Source: Oscillospiraceae bacterium
GTDB taxonomy: Bacteria > Bacillota > Clostridia > Oscillospirales > Ruminococcaceae
Assembly (NCBI GenBank): GCA_017415165.1
Contig: JAFQIY010000016.1
Coordinates: 241,253-305,252 of the forward strand
Reading direction: 5' to 3'
Length of the DNA: 64,000 nt
In this document: positions 15,262-23,517 of the stretch, piece by piece
Numbering within the stretch: position 1 is the first letter of the stretch
Layout: each line of letters begins with the position of its first letter
The notes under the pieces: generated by a model
The model's database searches: none
The model's input: the letters and a program-made list of their open reading frames with translations, nothing else
Told to the model about the DNA's origin: nothing
Made by a program: the position numbers and the translations under genes

Positions 15262-17724
15262 TTACATCTCCTTTCTTAGTACAGCAACACCATCATATTT
15301 TATAATATCAGAAGTTTTATGTCTGGTGATTTTTAGCGCATTTTTTACTATTTCATAGTGGAAAACCTTTTCGTGTATCAAGCCATAGTCTTCCAATACT
15401 TTCACTAAGATGCTAAATGTATCAATATGAATGCCTGTGATTGTATTTGTACCAGCAACCAGAACAAACCGCTTTCCTTTTTTTAATACATCTGCCGCTT
15501 CATAAAGTACCTCTTTCATTTCAGAGAAATATTTGTAAACGATATAACTGCGTTTGGGTTCTTTATCATAGATTTGCTTTAATATATCATTCAATGCTTG
15601 TCCCAAAACAGAATGTGTATCAAATTGATGAAGAATAGAATAGTCACGCGCATATACTCTCTCCGTACCAATAAACTTTGTTTGATAATCAATGCTGTCT
15701 TCCGGATCAACTAAATTCAACAAAAAGGATTCATAACGATTATTCATTGCATAATTCATAGCATTTATATATGGCGGCGATGTTACAACTAAATCCACAC
15801 TTTCGGTTACTATATGTTTTTTAATATTCAAAGCACTATCGTTAATAATATCTGCTGGTAAGAGAGTTTGATTGCACTCTATACCATTACTCACAATGCT
15901 ACTGTATTTAACTAATGCTTTTTTCATAATTTCGAACGGTGAGGGAGTTCCTTTTAGAAGTTTTTTTTGATCACGCTTTACTTTTATCTGACTTTCATCT
16001 AAATAGCTACACGGTTTAATAATTGTAGATAAAACCGACATAAAGTAATCTCTTAACTGACCATCATAATTACAAGTTATATAATCACGAATAGCTTCAA
16101 ACTCTACCAAAGCCTCCTTACTGAACCAAAACAAATCGTTTTCAAAATATAGAGTTCTTTTAATTTTTTTGCTTGTATTATTTGACAAAAAATTCAAAAA
16201 GTTTGTTGTTTCCGCTTCGATTTGTGTTGCACTCAAATCAGAAGTTTTAGTGCGAGCAAGAAGACATGCATAAGGTGAGATATCAAAACCGACCCCATAC
16301 CTACCATTTAGTCTTGCTTCAGTGGTTGTTGTCCCACATCCGTTAAATGGATCAAAAACAACTTCTCCAGCTTTACTATAGTGCAAAATTGCCCATGCTG
16401 GCAGATCTGGAATAAACTTCGCTGGATACTTGCCCAAACTGTGAAATTTACTAAAATCCGTTCCACTTTGAATCGATATGATAGAATTATCTTCTGGCAT
16501 TGCATTTGACAAATCTACAACTTCACATGCGGATTTTGGTTTGGCAATTATCTTAGAATCACATGAAATAAAAGTTTTGGTTTTTATTGGTTCAAATACC
16601 AAAATATGTTGCATTTTCTTTTCTGAATCACTATATTTTTTCTCGTGAAAGCTCCTTGTTATACTCTTCATTGTGTACTTTGAGCTATCCACAAAAGCAA
16701 AATTAGATTTTTTCGCTATCTCCTTAAAACATTTTTCCATATCAAAAAGTTCCCCAGAGATTATCGAATCACCAACAAAAAAATATGCTAATTTATTGGG
16801 CTTCAACATTCGAGAAATGTTTTTCATAACAGGTATCATCTTGTGTTCAAAGACGGATATAGGTGCTTTTTGACTTGAATGTTCGTGTCTTGAACCAATC
16901 TCATCGTTTTGAACTTTTTTGACATCATAACCAAGCCATGCCATTCGCCATTTATGATATAGATAATAATCATACGAATTGGCATATGGAGGTGAAGTAA
17001 TTACAATGTCTACACTACTATCTGGAATAATATTATCATTAATACAATCAGTGCTTCCATGTATTATCGTAGGCGTATTTTTTATGACTGTTTTCATTTC
17101 TGACACTTGGCAAATCCGCTTATATTCATGTTTTAATTTCTTTATAAAAGTATTTAAAACCACACCATTATCGAAGTTTTTATCAATAGCGGCATAACGT
17201 GTATTGCTTTCTTGGTTGCTTACATTGACAATAATGCTACTAAAAATGCAAAGCAAGAACACTTGCAGATTTCCGACTGAATGATCGAGTATAAATTGAC
17301 GTAACCATGACAATTCAGTAATTACACAAGGCTGAAACCAATGGTTAAGATTTGTTGTTGACGGTGTCCATCCTGCACATAAAGAAGTATAGTTTTGTTC
17401 TTCCAATTGAGAAATGATAACTTCAATTGTTTGCAACTCAAGTTCTGTAAGTGCTGTGGTTTTGGCACGAGAAATCAGTGTGGCTACAGGATTGGAATCA
17501 ATGCCAATACTCTTTCTTCCTGCAATACATGCCTCCAACAAAGTTGTTCCACTTCCACAAAAAGGATCTAATACAACATTTCGCTCTTTTGTGCATTCCA
17601 TAATTATTTCTCTAGGCAATTCGGGAATAAATTTTGCAGGGTATGGATGGATTCCGTGTGTATATATTGTAGAATTAGTGGAATTTACATCAGTATATTT
17701 TGTGAGTTTATCAATTAATTTCAT
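15262..17724 (-). CDS. DNA amino-methyltransferase with two tandem catalytic domains
   Basis: 820 residues composed of two homologous halves. Each has a PYPAKFIP/KYPAKFIP motif (about 28-34 and 433-439), an S-adenosylmethionine motif I (LDPFCGSGTT at 52-61; FDPFNGCGTT at 457-466) and a TSPPY catalytic motif IV (243-247; 648-652), so both look active. TSPPY with this motif order suggests N4-cytosine or N6-adenine methylation. Two domains in one chain usually mean that each methylates one strand of an asymmetric site, as in M.FokI. It is the first gene of a three-gene operon with two nuclease-like genes. ATG 17724 is preceded by AGGTGA. Confidence 0.85.
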   Translation of the reverse strand: MKLIDKLTKYTDVNSTNSTIYTHGIHPYPAKFIPELPREIIMECTKERNVVLDPFCGSGTTLLEACIAGRKSIGIDSNPVATLISRAKTTALTELELQTIEVIISQLEEQNYTSLCAGWTPSTTNLNHWFQPCVITELSWLRQFILDHSVGNLQVFLLCIFSSIIVNVSNQESNTRYAAIDKNFDNGVVLNTFIKKLKHEYKRICQVSEMKTVIKNTPTIIHGSTDCINDNIIPDSSVDIVITSPPYANSYDYYLYHKWRMAWLGYDVKKVQNDEIGSRHEHSSQKAPISVFEHKMIPVMKNISRMLKPNKLAYFFVGDSIISGELFDMEKCFKEIAKKSNFAFVDSSKYTMKSITRSFHEKKYSDSEKKMQHILVFEPIKTKTFISCDSKIIAKPKSACEVVDLSNAMPEDNSIISIQSGTDFSKFHSLGKYPAKFIPDLPAWAILHYSKAGEVVFDPFNGCGTTTTEARLNGRYGVGFDISPYACLLARTKTSDLSATQIEAETTNFLNFLSNNTSKKIKRTLYFENDLFWFSKEALVEFEAIRDYITCNYDGQLRDYFMSVLSTIIKPCSYLDESQIKVKRDQKKLLKGTPSPFEIMKKALVKYSSIVSNGIECNQTLLPADIINDSALNIKKHIVTESVDLVVTSPPYINAMNYAMNNRYESFLLNLVDPEDSIDYQTKFIGTERVYARDYSILHQFDTHSVLGQALNDILKQIYDKEPKRSYIVYKYFSEMKEVLYEAADVLKKGKRFVLVAGTNTITGIHIDTFSILVKVLEDYGLIHEKVFHYEIVKNALKITRHKTSDIIKYDGVAVLRKEM

Positions 17725-18024
17725 TTTATCACCTGTTTATTCAATCATAGAATGTAATTATCATACAATTATTAATGCTAGCAATTGAAAGCCTTCGATA
17801 CAAATAGTGTTCAAAGTGTTTTTATGCATAAAAATACAATTAAACATAGTGCGGTTATTCGTATTATCGTTTCAACGAGTATTGACAATAATATTTTTCT
17901 GTATATTTCGTTATTTACAATTATATTTTTTTATTATTTACTTTCAAAATATGAGTCTATTATGTATGCATGTAACTCTATTTCATTAATTGTCACTTTT
18001 GCTGACAGTTTGCATGTACAGCAA

Positions 18025-18114
18025 GCAGAACTGAAACGCAAATATGCTGGTTAAAACTTAATATTGTATCATAAATGGGTGCTTTTGTGCTGTCCGTATA
18101 ATTTGAGACGGTAC
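18025..18114 (+). mobile_element. 3' end remnant of an IS3-family element
   Basis: A short frame ending AELKRKYAG followed by stop, about 33 bases, then GTGCTGTCCGTATAATTTG. The other IS3 remnant at 18974-19406 ends SELRSQYVV, stop, similar spacing, then GTGCTGTCCGTACAATTTG. The alignment of coding tail, stop and terminal sequence shows both derive from related IS3 copies. The rest of 17725-18620 (about 900 bases, AT-rich) has only short broken frames. Confidence 0.6.
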
Positions 18115-18117
18115 AAA

Positions 18118-18148
18118 TGCTATAATTATATACATTACAATTATAGCA
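18118..18148. repeat. Inverted repeat TGCTATAATT / AATTATAGCA
   Basis: Ten-base perfect arms, 11-base loop, beside the IS remnant. It includes TATAAT on both strands. It lacks a G/C-rich stem or T-run, so a terminator is unlikely. Confidence 0.5.
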
Positions 18149-18475
18149 CACTTAATAAGAATTTTCAATATTTTTTTAGATACACCAACATTCACTCACT
18201 ACTTTTTCAGTAATGAGAGTGCATATTGTTTTAATAATCCATATAAACATCAACAGTTAGGTAATTCCATTGATTTCCCTAAGGAACGAGCCAGTGGCTT
18301 TTAGAAGTTTTTAGCTTTGTCAAAACCTATACTGAATGTGTGAAAAGGATTTCGGAAACTTACAAGCACAGATAGTATTGTTATGTGTTCTTATATTTTT
18401 AAATGTGATAGTGTTAATGTATGTAATAATCATAATATTAATATCAAATTTAAGTACAGAGATACACCAAGTGCA

Positions 18476-18496
18476 GGTCAACTTTTGGACAACTAA
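18476..18496. promoter_or_regulatory. Right arm-type integrase binding site
   Basis: Twenty of 21 bases match 8249-8269 in the same orientation (GGTCAACTTTTGG core followed by A/TCAACTAA). It lies 125 bases inside attR. Confidence 0.6.
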
Positions 18497-18620
18497 TTTA
18501 TAAAAAGTCACGCTAAGTTATGCTAAAGAATAAAAACAATAATTATCGTATCTTTGCAAACACCGCAAAATACGAATGAAAAACGATAGCATAGCAAGAT
18601 ACAATGATTAAAAGTGCAAG

Positions 18621-18635
18621 CTCCAAGAGATAATT
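18621..18635. repeat. attR of the integrative element
   Basis: CTCCAAGAGATAATT, perfect 15-base copy of the rpsI end at 8179-8193; the match stops on both sides. Immediately outside, TTTGATGTCCG occurs twice in tandem (18691-18713), which looks like the arm sites of a different, now degraded element that used the same rpsI target. Confidence 0.8.
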
Positions 18636-18725
18636 ATTTTGTCTTTCAAATGGCTTGTTTGCGTGGTTTATCCCTCGTGAACAAGCTTTTTTGATGTCCG
18701 TTTGATGTCCGATAGTAAAAAAACA

Positions 18726-18757
18726 GCGGCATTTCTGCCGCCGTTCTTCTTTTTTAG
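18726..18757 (+). terminator. Intrinsic terminator-like hairpin right of attR
   Basis: GCGGCA-TTTC-TGCCGC followed by a T-rich run ending TTCTTTTTTA. Confidence 0.65.
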
Positions 18758-18776
18758 GGATTTTGAAACCCCGATT

Positions 18777-18970
18777 TTATTCAAGCTGTTTTTCTTCCGG
18801 AGGAATTATAGAAATAATACGCTGTTCGCCTTTCATCAATGTATCATTTGCATTTTTAATAATTGTTTCAATAGCACCAAATAACGCTATAAGTGTATTG
18901 CTTGTGCCAGATGTGTTTTCATATTCTTTCGCAACCTCTACAATAGCATTTATCTGTTCTATGTACCAAT
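18777..18970 (-). pseudogene. 3' remnant of an unidentified gene cut by an IS3 fragment
   Basis: The minus frame ends in about 64 plausible residues (LSHWYIEQINAIVEVAKEYE through PPEEKQLE) that form helices. The upstream frame runs into the IS3 coding sequence near 18970, so the N-terminus has been lost. Family not recognised. Position between a second set of arm-like repeats and an IS suggests it belonged to an older integrative element. Confidence 0.5.
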
Positions 18971-18973
18971 GAC

Positions 18974-19345
18974 TTAAGCACAACGCAGAATGTACAGCTT
19001 GTATTGGAAACAATCAAGGCGGCTAAGAGAAAGGAACAGGTCACCGCAGAGTTGCAGCTCCACAGTGACCAAGACTTTCAATACACATCTCATCCGTATT
19101 TTAAGCTGACTCAATCATACAACATTATTCCGTCAATGTCAAGACGTGGAAACCCTTATGATAACGCTTTGGCTGAAAATTTCTTTTCTATACTTAAAAC
19201 AGAGTGCATTTACCGGGTTAAGCTCAAGACTTATGAGGAGGCTCGCCTCCTCATAAGTCAGTATATTGATTTCTACAACAATCAACGTATTCAACTTAAA
19301 ACAAAACTGACTCCGTCTGAATTACGAAGCCAGTATGTTGTTTAA
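18974..19345 (+). pseudogene. IS3-family transposase OrfB, C-terminal fragment
   Basis: The frame is open from about 18974, before the first possible TTG start at 19004. It shows LHSDQDFQYTSHPYFKLTQS (second Asp of the DDE triad), SMSRRGNPYDNALAENFFS (containing the Glu), YIDFYNNQRIQLKTKLTP and stop. About 125 residues remain; the first catalytic Asp, the HTH domain and OrfA are missing, so it cannot transpose by itself. Confidence 0.9.
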
Positions 19346-19406
19346 AATTTTACTTTATATCATAGATAGCTGTTTTTGTGCTGTCCGTACAATTTGGAGC
19401 GGTGCA
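19346..19406. mobile_element. Right end of the IS3 fragment
   Basis: TTTTTGTGCTGTCCGTACAA then TTTGGAGCGGTGCA follows the orfB stop and matches the terminal part of the remnant at 18025-18114. This is read as the right inverted repeat region; no matching left end remains. Confidence 0.6.
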
Positions 19407-19649
19407 TAATTGCAACAGCCGTTATTGATTTTATTTAAGGAAGATATGCAGAAGCTTTGTGTAAAATTCTCTGTTATAGTGCTGATAACGCATTGGCAAA
19501 ACCGTTCAGGACATTATATTTTTCCTGTCATAACATCGGGAATTTCAGCGAGACTGCCAAGACAGACGTGCTCTATGTACGGCATAAAGGGAAGTGCAAT
19601 ATGAAATGTGCCCTGAAAAATTCTGCAATAAATTTTTCAGCATTCATTG
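19407..19649. other. Degraded sequence, no intact gene
   Basis: On the minus strand two adjoining frames (MNAEKFIAEFF..., then FQGTFHIALPFMPYIEHVCL...) look like one coding sequence broken by a frameshift, about 60 codons in all, but no family was recognised. Confidence 0.3.
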
Positions 19650-20087
19650 TTAAAGTCCTTTTTCGCTTAATTCTTCCAGGTTCAGACAGATTATTTCAAT
19701 TGCTTCATAGAATGCGGTTCTCTGCTCATCTGTGAGACCTTTACCGCCCTGTTCAACTGCGGATTCGGCTCTGGCTTTAATCTGTTCGGCAACCTTTTTG
19801 CCTTCCTCAGTAAGCTTGATAAGCGCTCTGTAATTTGCGCCCTCTTTTGTTACGAGTCCTTTCTGTTCCATTAACGAAACGGCACGGGACACGTCAGCTT
19901 TGTCTCTTGAGCAAAGCTCGCAAAGCTTTGTTGCTGTTATGCCTTCCGTACAGCGATACATTGTTGTAAAATATACTGAATACGGACCTTTCATTCCGTA
20001 TTCCTCCATTACATCAGCTGAAATCTTATGCCAATGATGTGAGATTTCTGAAATAAAATATGAAAATTTTTCAAAACGGTCAAGCAT
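19650..20087 (-). CDS. MarR-family transcriptional regulator
   Basis: 145 residues with the MarR winged helix: GITATKLCELCSRDKADVSR (recognition helix), AVSLMEQKGLVTKEG and wing NYRALIKLTEEGKKVAEQI. It starts at ATG 20087 after GGAGGT. Two copies of GTTGACAAATCAAC/GTTGATTTGTCAAC lie over and beside its promoter, so it most likely represses itself. The large ABC exporter gene ends 130 bases upstream on the same strand and may be a second target. Confidence 0.9.
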   Translation of the reverse strand: MLDRFEKFSYFISEISHHWHKISADVMEEYGMKGPYSVYFTTMYRCTEGITATKLCELCSRDKADVSRAVSLMEQKGLVTKEGANYRALIKLTEEGKKVAEQIKARAESAVEQGGKGLTDEQRTAFYEAIEIICLNLEELSEKGL

Positions 20088-20110
20088 TTATTTACCTCCG
20101 CTGTATGATT

Positions 20111-20162
20111 GTTGACAAATCAACTTCCTTTTATTATACAATATGCCCGTTGATTTGTCAAC
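20111..20162 (-). promoter_or_regulatory. marR promoter with two operator copies
   Basis: Minus-strand TTGACA (20161-20156), 17 bases, TATAAT (20138-20133). GTTGACAAATCAAC at 20111-20124 and its reverse complement at 20149-20162 flank the -10 and overlap the -35, a layout suited to dimer binding and looping or steric repression. Confidence 0.8.
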
Positions 20163-20175
20163 AGGGTTGGAAGAT

Positions 20176-20208
20176 AAAAAAAACGGCAAAGATAATCCTT
20201 GCCGTTTT
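20176..20208 (-). terminator. Terminator of the ABC exporter gene
   Basis: AAAACGGCAA paired with TTGCCGTTTT and, on the minus strand, a run of eight T. Confidence 0.85.
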
Positions 20209-20217
20209 GATTTAAAA

Positions 20218-23200
20218 TTATTCTGTGCGGAGTGCAACAACAGGGTCTTTCTTTGCCGCACTTCTTGATGGGATTATACCCGAAATAAGTGTGAGAAGTA
20301 CGCTTATAAGAACGAGAATTGCTGCTGCAGGAACAGGAAGAATTGCTTTGAGGTTGCTGATATCGGTGAGGTTATACATAATCATATTGATTGGAACACA
20401 AAGGATATATGTTACCACAACACCGAGAAGTCCCGAAGTAAAGCCAACTATAACAGTTTCGGCATTGAACATTCCCGAAACGTTCTTCTTTGACGCGCCG
20501 ATTGCACGGAGGATACCGATTTCCTTTGTTCTTTCCTGAACAGAGATAAGTGTGATAACACCAATCATAATAGAGGAAACGATAAGGGAAATTGCAACGA
20601 ATGCGATAAGAACGTAGGTAATAGCGTTGATGATTGTTGTAATGGAGGACATCATAATACCGAGATAGTCGGTATACTTAATCTGCTTGAGTTCTTCCAC
20701 AGAGGAGTTGTACTCGTCGATTGCTTCAACGATTACGTCCTTGTTTTCAAAAGAGGAAGCGTAGATATTGATTGTTGCAGGATACTCCATATCAACGTAA
20801 CCCATTTTCTTCAGGTTGTCCTCATATGTGGAATCAGAGAACACCATAATTTCGTCGTAATAGAGGGCAGCCTGCTCATCTGTATAAGTCGGGATTGCCA
20901 TATCGAGAGAACCTGCAAGCTGGTCAGGTGTCATTGCAGCCATCTGTGCGACAACCTCTGCAGCGTACTGCACCTTAATCTGCTCAGTCATCATCTGTCC
21001 GAAGAAATCATTCATTTCCTCATCAGTCATTGATTCAAAGTATTCTGTAATTTCATCAACAGAAACACCAACCTGTGCACCGAGCACTTCGGACAATGCA
21101 GCCTCGATTTCCTCACGGGTCATTGCACCGAGGGTTGCGTCAAGCTGCTGCTGCACGAATTCCGCTGTAGGAACAGAACTGATTGCAACAAAGGCTGCTG
21201 CCTTTTCGTTTGTATCAAGTCCCTCAAGGTATTCAATGAGAGCAGCCTTTTTATCTGCATCGGAAAGGCTTCCTGTTGTAGAATCGAATGGGAGTCCTGT
21301 GATAATATCAGTATCAGGATTTTCAAGCTGTTCCTTGATTATGTCTGTAGCTTCTGCCTTTTCTGTGAGGTGCTTTGTAAGGTCACTTGTGTATGCAATA
21401 TAACCTGTAATCATTGCTGTATCGGTATCCTCCTTAGGACGGATAATACCTGATACCTTCATAGACAGCGCATTGTCATAGAGGTAACGCAGACCTGCTT
21501 CTGTTTCACGCATATCTGTGTAAAGTCCTGTTGCTTCGTCATAGTGGTAACAGTCAGCATTGAGGATTGTTTTATATTCTGTGCTGCAGATATCCTCATA
21601 AGACCACCTTGTTGTACCTCTGTCGTCAAGTTCAACCTTGTCGATTGCAGCTGCGGCGAGGTCCTCAATTTCACCTTCGGAAACAAGACCGAGTGCATAA
21701 AGAACGATATCATCAAGTTCATTGTTCTTGTCAACAACGAGAACGACCTCATCGTAGCTGTTTGGCCACGCGCCGTACACAACTTCATACTGGTCAAGAA
21801 TAAGGTCATTGATTGGTGCACCGTTTTCACCCGGAAGAAGTTCCTGCCAGAGTTTTACTCCGCCCATACCGCTCATTGATGACATACTTGCCATATTTGC
21901 ATTACTCATTTCCACCATTGAGGACATATCCATACCAACGTACTGGAACATAAGGTCAATGATGATTTCTTCAAGATTAGTATACATAATCTTGCCGTCC
22001 ACAGTTTCTGTATAAAGCTGCAAATCAAGATTGTAACCGTACTGAACACCATTAACAGCCTTTGAAAGGTCGCTTTCCTCATCTGCTAACTTTGACTCAA
22101 GGAACTCACTGAATGCTTTAAGGTCGTTTTCGCTGGTTTCGATATTATTCATTGCGTTAATCATATCGTAAAGAGCAGTTTTCTTGTACACGGCATCATT
22201 TTCGTGTGCAGTTTCCTCAGAGTCAACGTTCATAAACGCTTCCATAAGTGCGGACATTTCAACGGTTGTTGCTTCGAGAGTAAGAGGATAAGCGGAAAGG
22301 GTGCTTTCCTGAACATCGTTGATATATGCAGTCATACCTGTTGAAATAGCAAGGATAAGGGCAATACCGATAATACCGATTGAGCCTGCGAAGGAAGTGA
22401 GGATAGTTCTTCCCTTCTTGGTAAACAGGTTTTTCAGCGAAAGCATAAATGATGTGCCGAATGACATTGAAGGCTTCTTGGTTTTCTTTACATCCTTGTT
22501 TGCTTCTTCGGCAGCTTTCTTTTCAGCGGCAATTTCTTCTTCAGTAAGCGGCATTGAGTCATCTGTGATAACGCCGTCAAGCATCCTGATTATTCTTGAG
22601 GAATACTGTTCTGCAAGCTCAGGGTTATGGGTTACCATAACGATAAGTCTGTCCTTGGAAATATTCTTGAGAATTTCCATTACCTGCACGCTTGTTTCTG
22701 TATCAAGAGCACCTGTAGGCTCGTCCGCAAGGATGATATCAGGGTTGTTTACAAGTGCACGGGCAATAGCAACACGCTGCATCTGACCGCCTGACATTTC
22801 GCTTGGCTTCTTTTTAAGCTGGTCACCGAGACCTACATCCTCGAGAGCTTTCTTTGCTCTCTCACGGCGCTCGGACTTGGACACACCTGAAAGTGTAAGC
22901 GCAAGCTCAACATTCTGAAGCACGGACTGGTGAGGAATGAGATTATAGCTCTGAAAAACAAAGCCGATGGAATGGTTTCTGTAAGCGTCCCAATCTCTGT
23001 CCTTGAACTTCTTTGTAGAAGTGCCGTTGATAACAAGGTCGCCCTCTGTATAGCCGTCAAGACCACCTATGATATTGAGCATAGTAGTCTTGCCGCAGCC
23101 TGACGGTCCGAGGATGGATACAAACTCAGACTTGCGGAATTGCAGGTCTATCCCTTTAAGTGCGTGCACCACGCCGTCACCTGCGGGATAATCCTTTTTG

Positions 23201-23220
23201 ATTTGTTTAAGTTCCAGCAT
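20218..23220 (-). CDS. ABC transporter with fused ATPase and FtsX-like permease
   Basis: 1000 residues. The ATPase occupies about 1-235: Walker A GPSGCGKTT, Q-loop FVFQSYNLIP, signature MSGGQMQRVAIARAL, Walker B IILADEPTGALD and H-loop VMVTHNPEL. A charged linker leads to the first membrane helix (about 270-300), then a roughly 570-residue outside domain rich in Asp, Glu and Met, then three C-terminal helices of the FtsX/MacB type (TYVLIAFVAISLIVSSIMIG onward). This is the MacB-like/LolCDE topology; in Firmicutes such proteins export peptides or resist antimicrobials. Substrate unknown. It is probably under the MarR protein encoded downstream. Confidence 0.9.
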   Translation of the reverse strand: MLELKQIKKDYPAGDGVVHALKGIDLQFRKSEFVSILGPSGCGKTTMLNIIGGLDGYTEGDLVINGTSTKKFKDRDWDAYRNHSIGFVFQSYNLIPHQSVLQNVELALTLSGVSKSERRERAKKALEDVGLGDQLKKKPSEMSGGQMQRVAIARALVNNPDIILADEPTGALDTETSVQVMEILKNISKDRLIVMVTHNPELAEQYSSRIIRMLDGVITDDSMPLTEEEIAAEKKAAEEANKDVKKTKKPSMSFGTSFMLSLKNLFTKKGRTILTSFAGSIGIIGIALILAISTGMTAYINDVQESTLSAYPLTLEATTVEMSALMEAFMNVDSEETAHENDAVYKKTALYDMINAMNNIETSENDLKAFSEFLESKLADEESDLSKAVNGVQYGYNLDLQLYTETVDGKIMYTNLEEIIIDLMFQYVGMDMSSMVEMSNANMASMSSMSGMGGVKLWQELLPGENGAPINDLILDQYEVVYGAWPNSYDEVVLVVDKNNELDDIVLYALGLVSEGEIEDLAAAAIDKVELDDRGTTRWSYEDICSTEYKTILNADCYHYDEATGLYTDMRETEAGLRYLYDNALSMKVSGIIRPKEDTDTAMITGYIAYTSDLTKHLTEKAEATDIIKEQLENPDTDIITGLPFDSTTGSLSDADKKAALIEYLEGLDTNEKAAAFVAISSVPTAEFVQQQLDATLGAMTREEIEAALSEVLGAQVGVSVDEITEYFESMTDEEMNDFFGQMMTEQIKVQYAAEVVAQMAAMTPDQLAGSLDMAIPTYTDEQAALYYDEIMVFSDSTYEDNLKKMGYVDMEYPATINIYASSFENKDVIVEAIDEYNSSVEELKQIKYTDYLGIMMSSITTIINAITYVLIAFVAISLIVSSIMIGVITLISVQERTKEIGILRAIGASKKNVSGMFNAETVIVGFTSGLLGVVVTYILCVPINMIMYNLTDISNLKAILPVPAAAILVLISVLLTLISGIIPSRSAAKKDPVVALRTE

Positions 23221-23294
23221 TATTATACTGCCTCCAATTTAGTATATAAAATCTTCTGATAACTTTGCTCAGGGCAGAAAAGCCCAACTACAAT

Positions 23295-23323
23295 ATTATA
23301 CTCTCGAATATTGTTAATGTCAA
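23295..23323 (-). promoter_or_regulatory. Promoter of the ABC exporter with palindromic overlap
   Basis: Minus-strand TTGACA (23323-23318), 17 bases, TATAAT (23300-23295). TTGTT...AACAA overlaps the -35 and CAATATT...AATATTG spans the -10, both possible operator palindromes; TTGTTGACA resembles half of the marR operator. Confidence 0.75.
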
Positions 23324-23362
23324 CAATGCCCATAATTATTTCACATAATTTTCACTCAAAAA

Positions 23363-23400
23363 CAAAATCGTCCGCACCTTAACGGAAACGGACGATTTTG
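23363..23400. terminator. Terminator of the MoxR-DUF58 operon
   Basis: CAAAATCGTCCG paired with CGGACGATTTTG, with T-runs on both strands, 118 bases after the DUF58 stop. The 23401-23517 gap holds nothing else recognisable. Confidence 0.8.
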
Positions 23401-23517
23401 TTTTGTAAAAAGGAAGAAAGAAAGGAGAACAACGATTGGAGTTCGTTACAATTGTATTATAGCACCTTTTGGTTTCAAAAGCCAGCGTTTGGTGTACAAA
23501 TTAATTCCCACAAAACC

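Noticed and set aside
17785-18054. 89-codon frame upstream of the methyltransferase, considered as a controller (C) protein
   Set aside because: No helix-turn-helix pattern, no ribosome site, low-complexity AT-rich composition; its 3' end matches an IS3 coding tail instead.
8179-18635. A complete conjugative element (ICE)
   Set aside because: No type IV secretion, coupling protein or VirB4-like gene is present; it can at most be mobilized by helpers.
23401-23517. Small ORF or RNA downstream of the DUF58 gene
   Set aside because: No start with ribosome site, no stable structure besides the terminator already listed.
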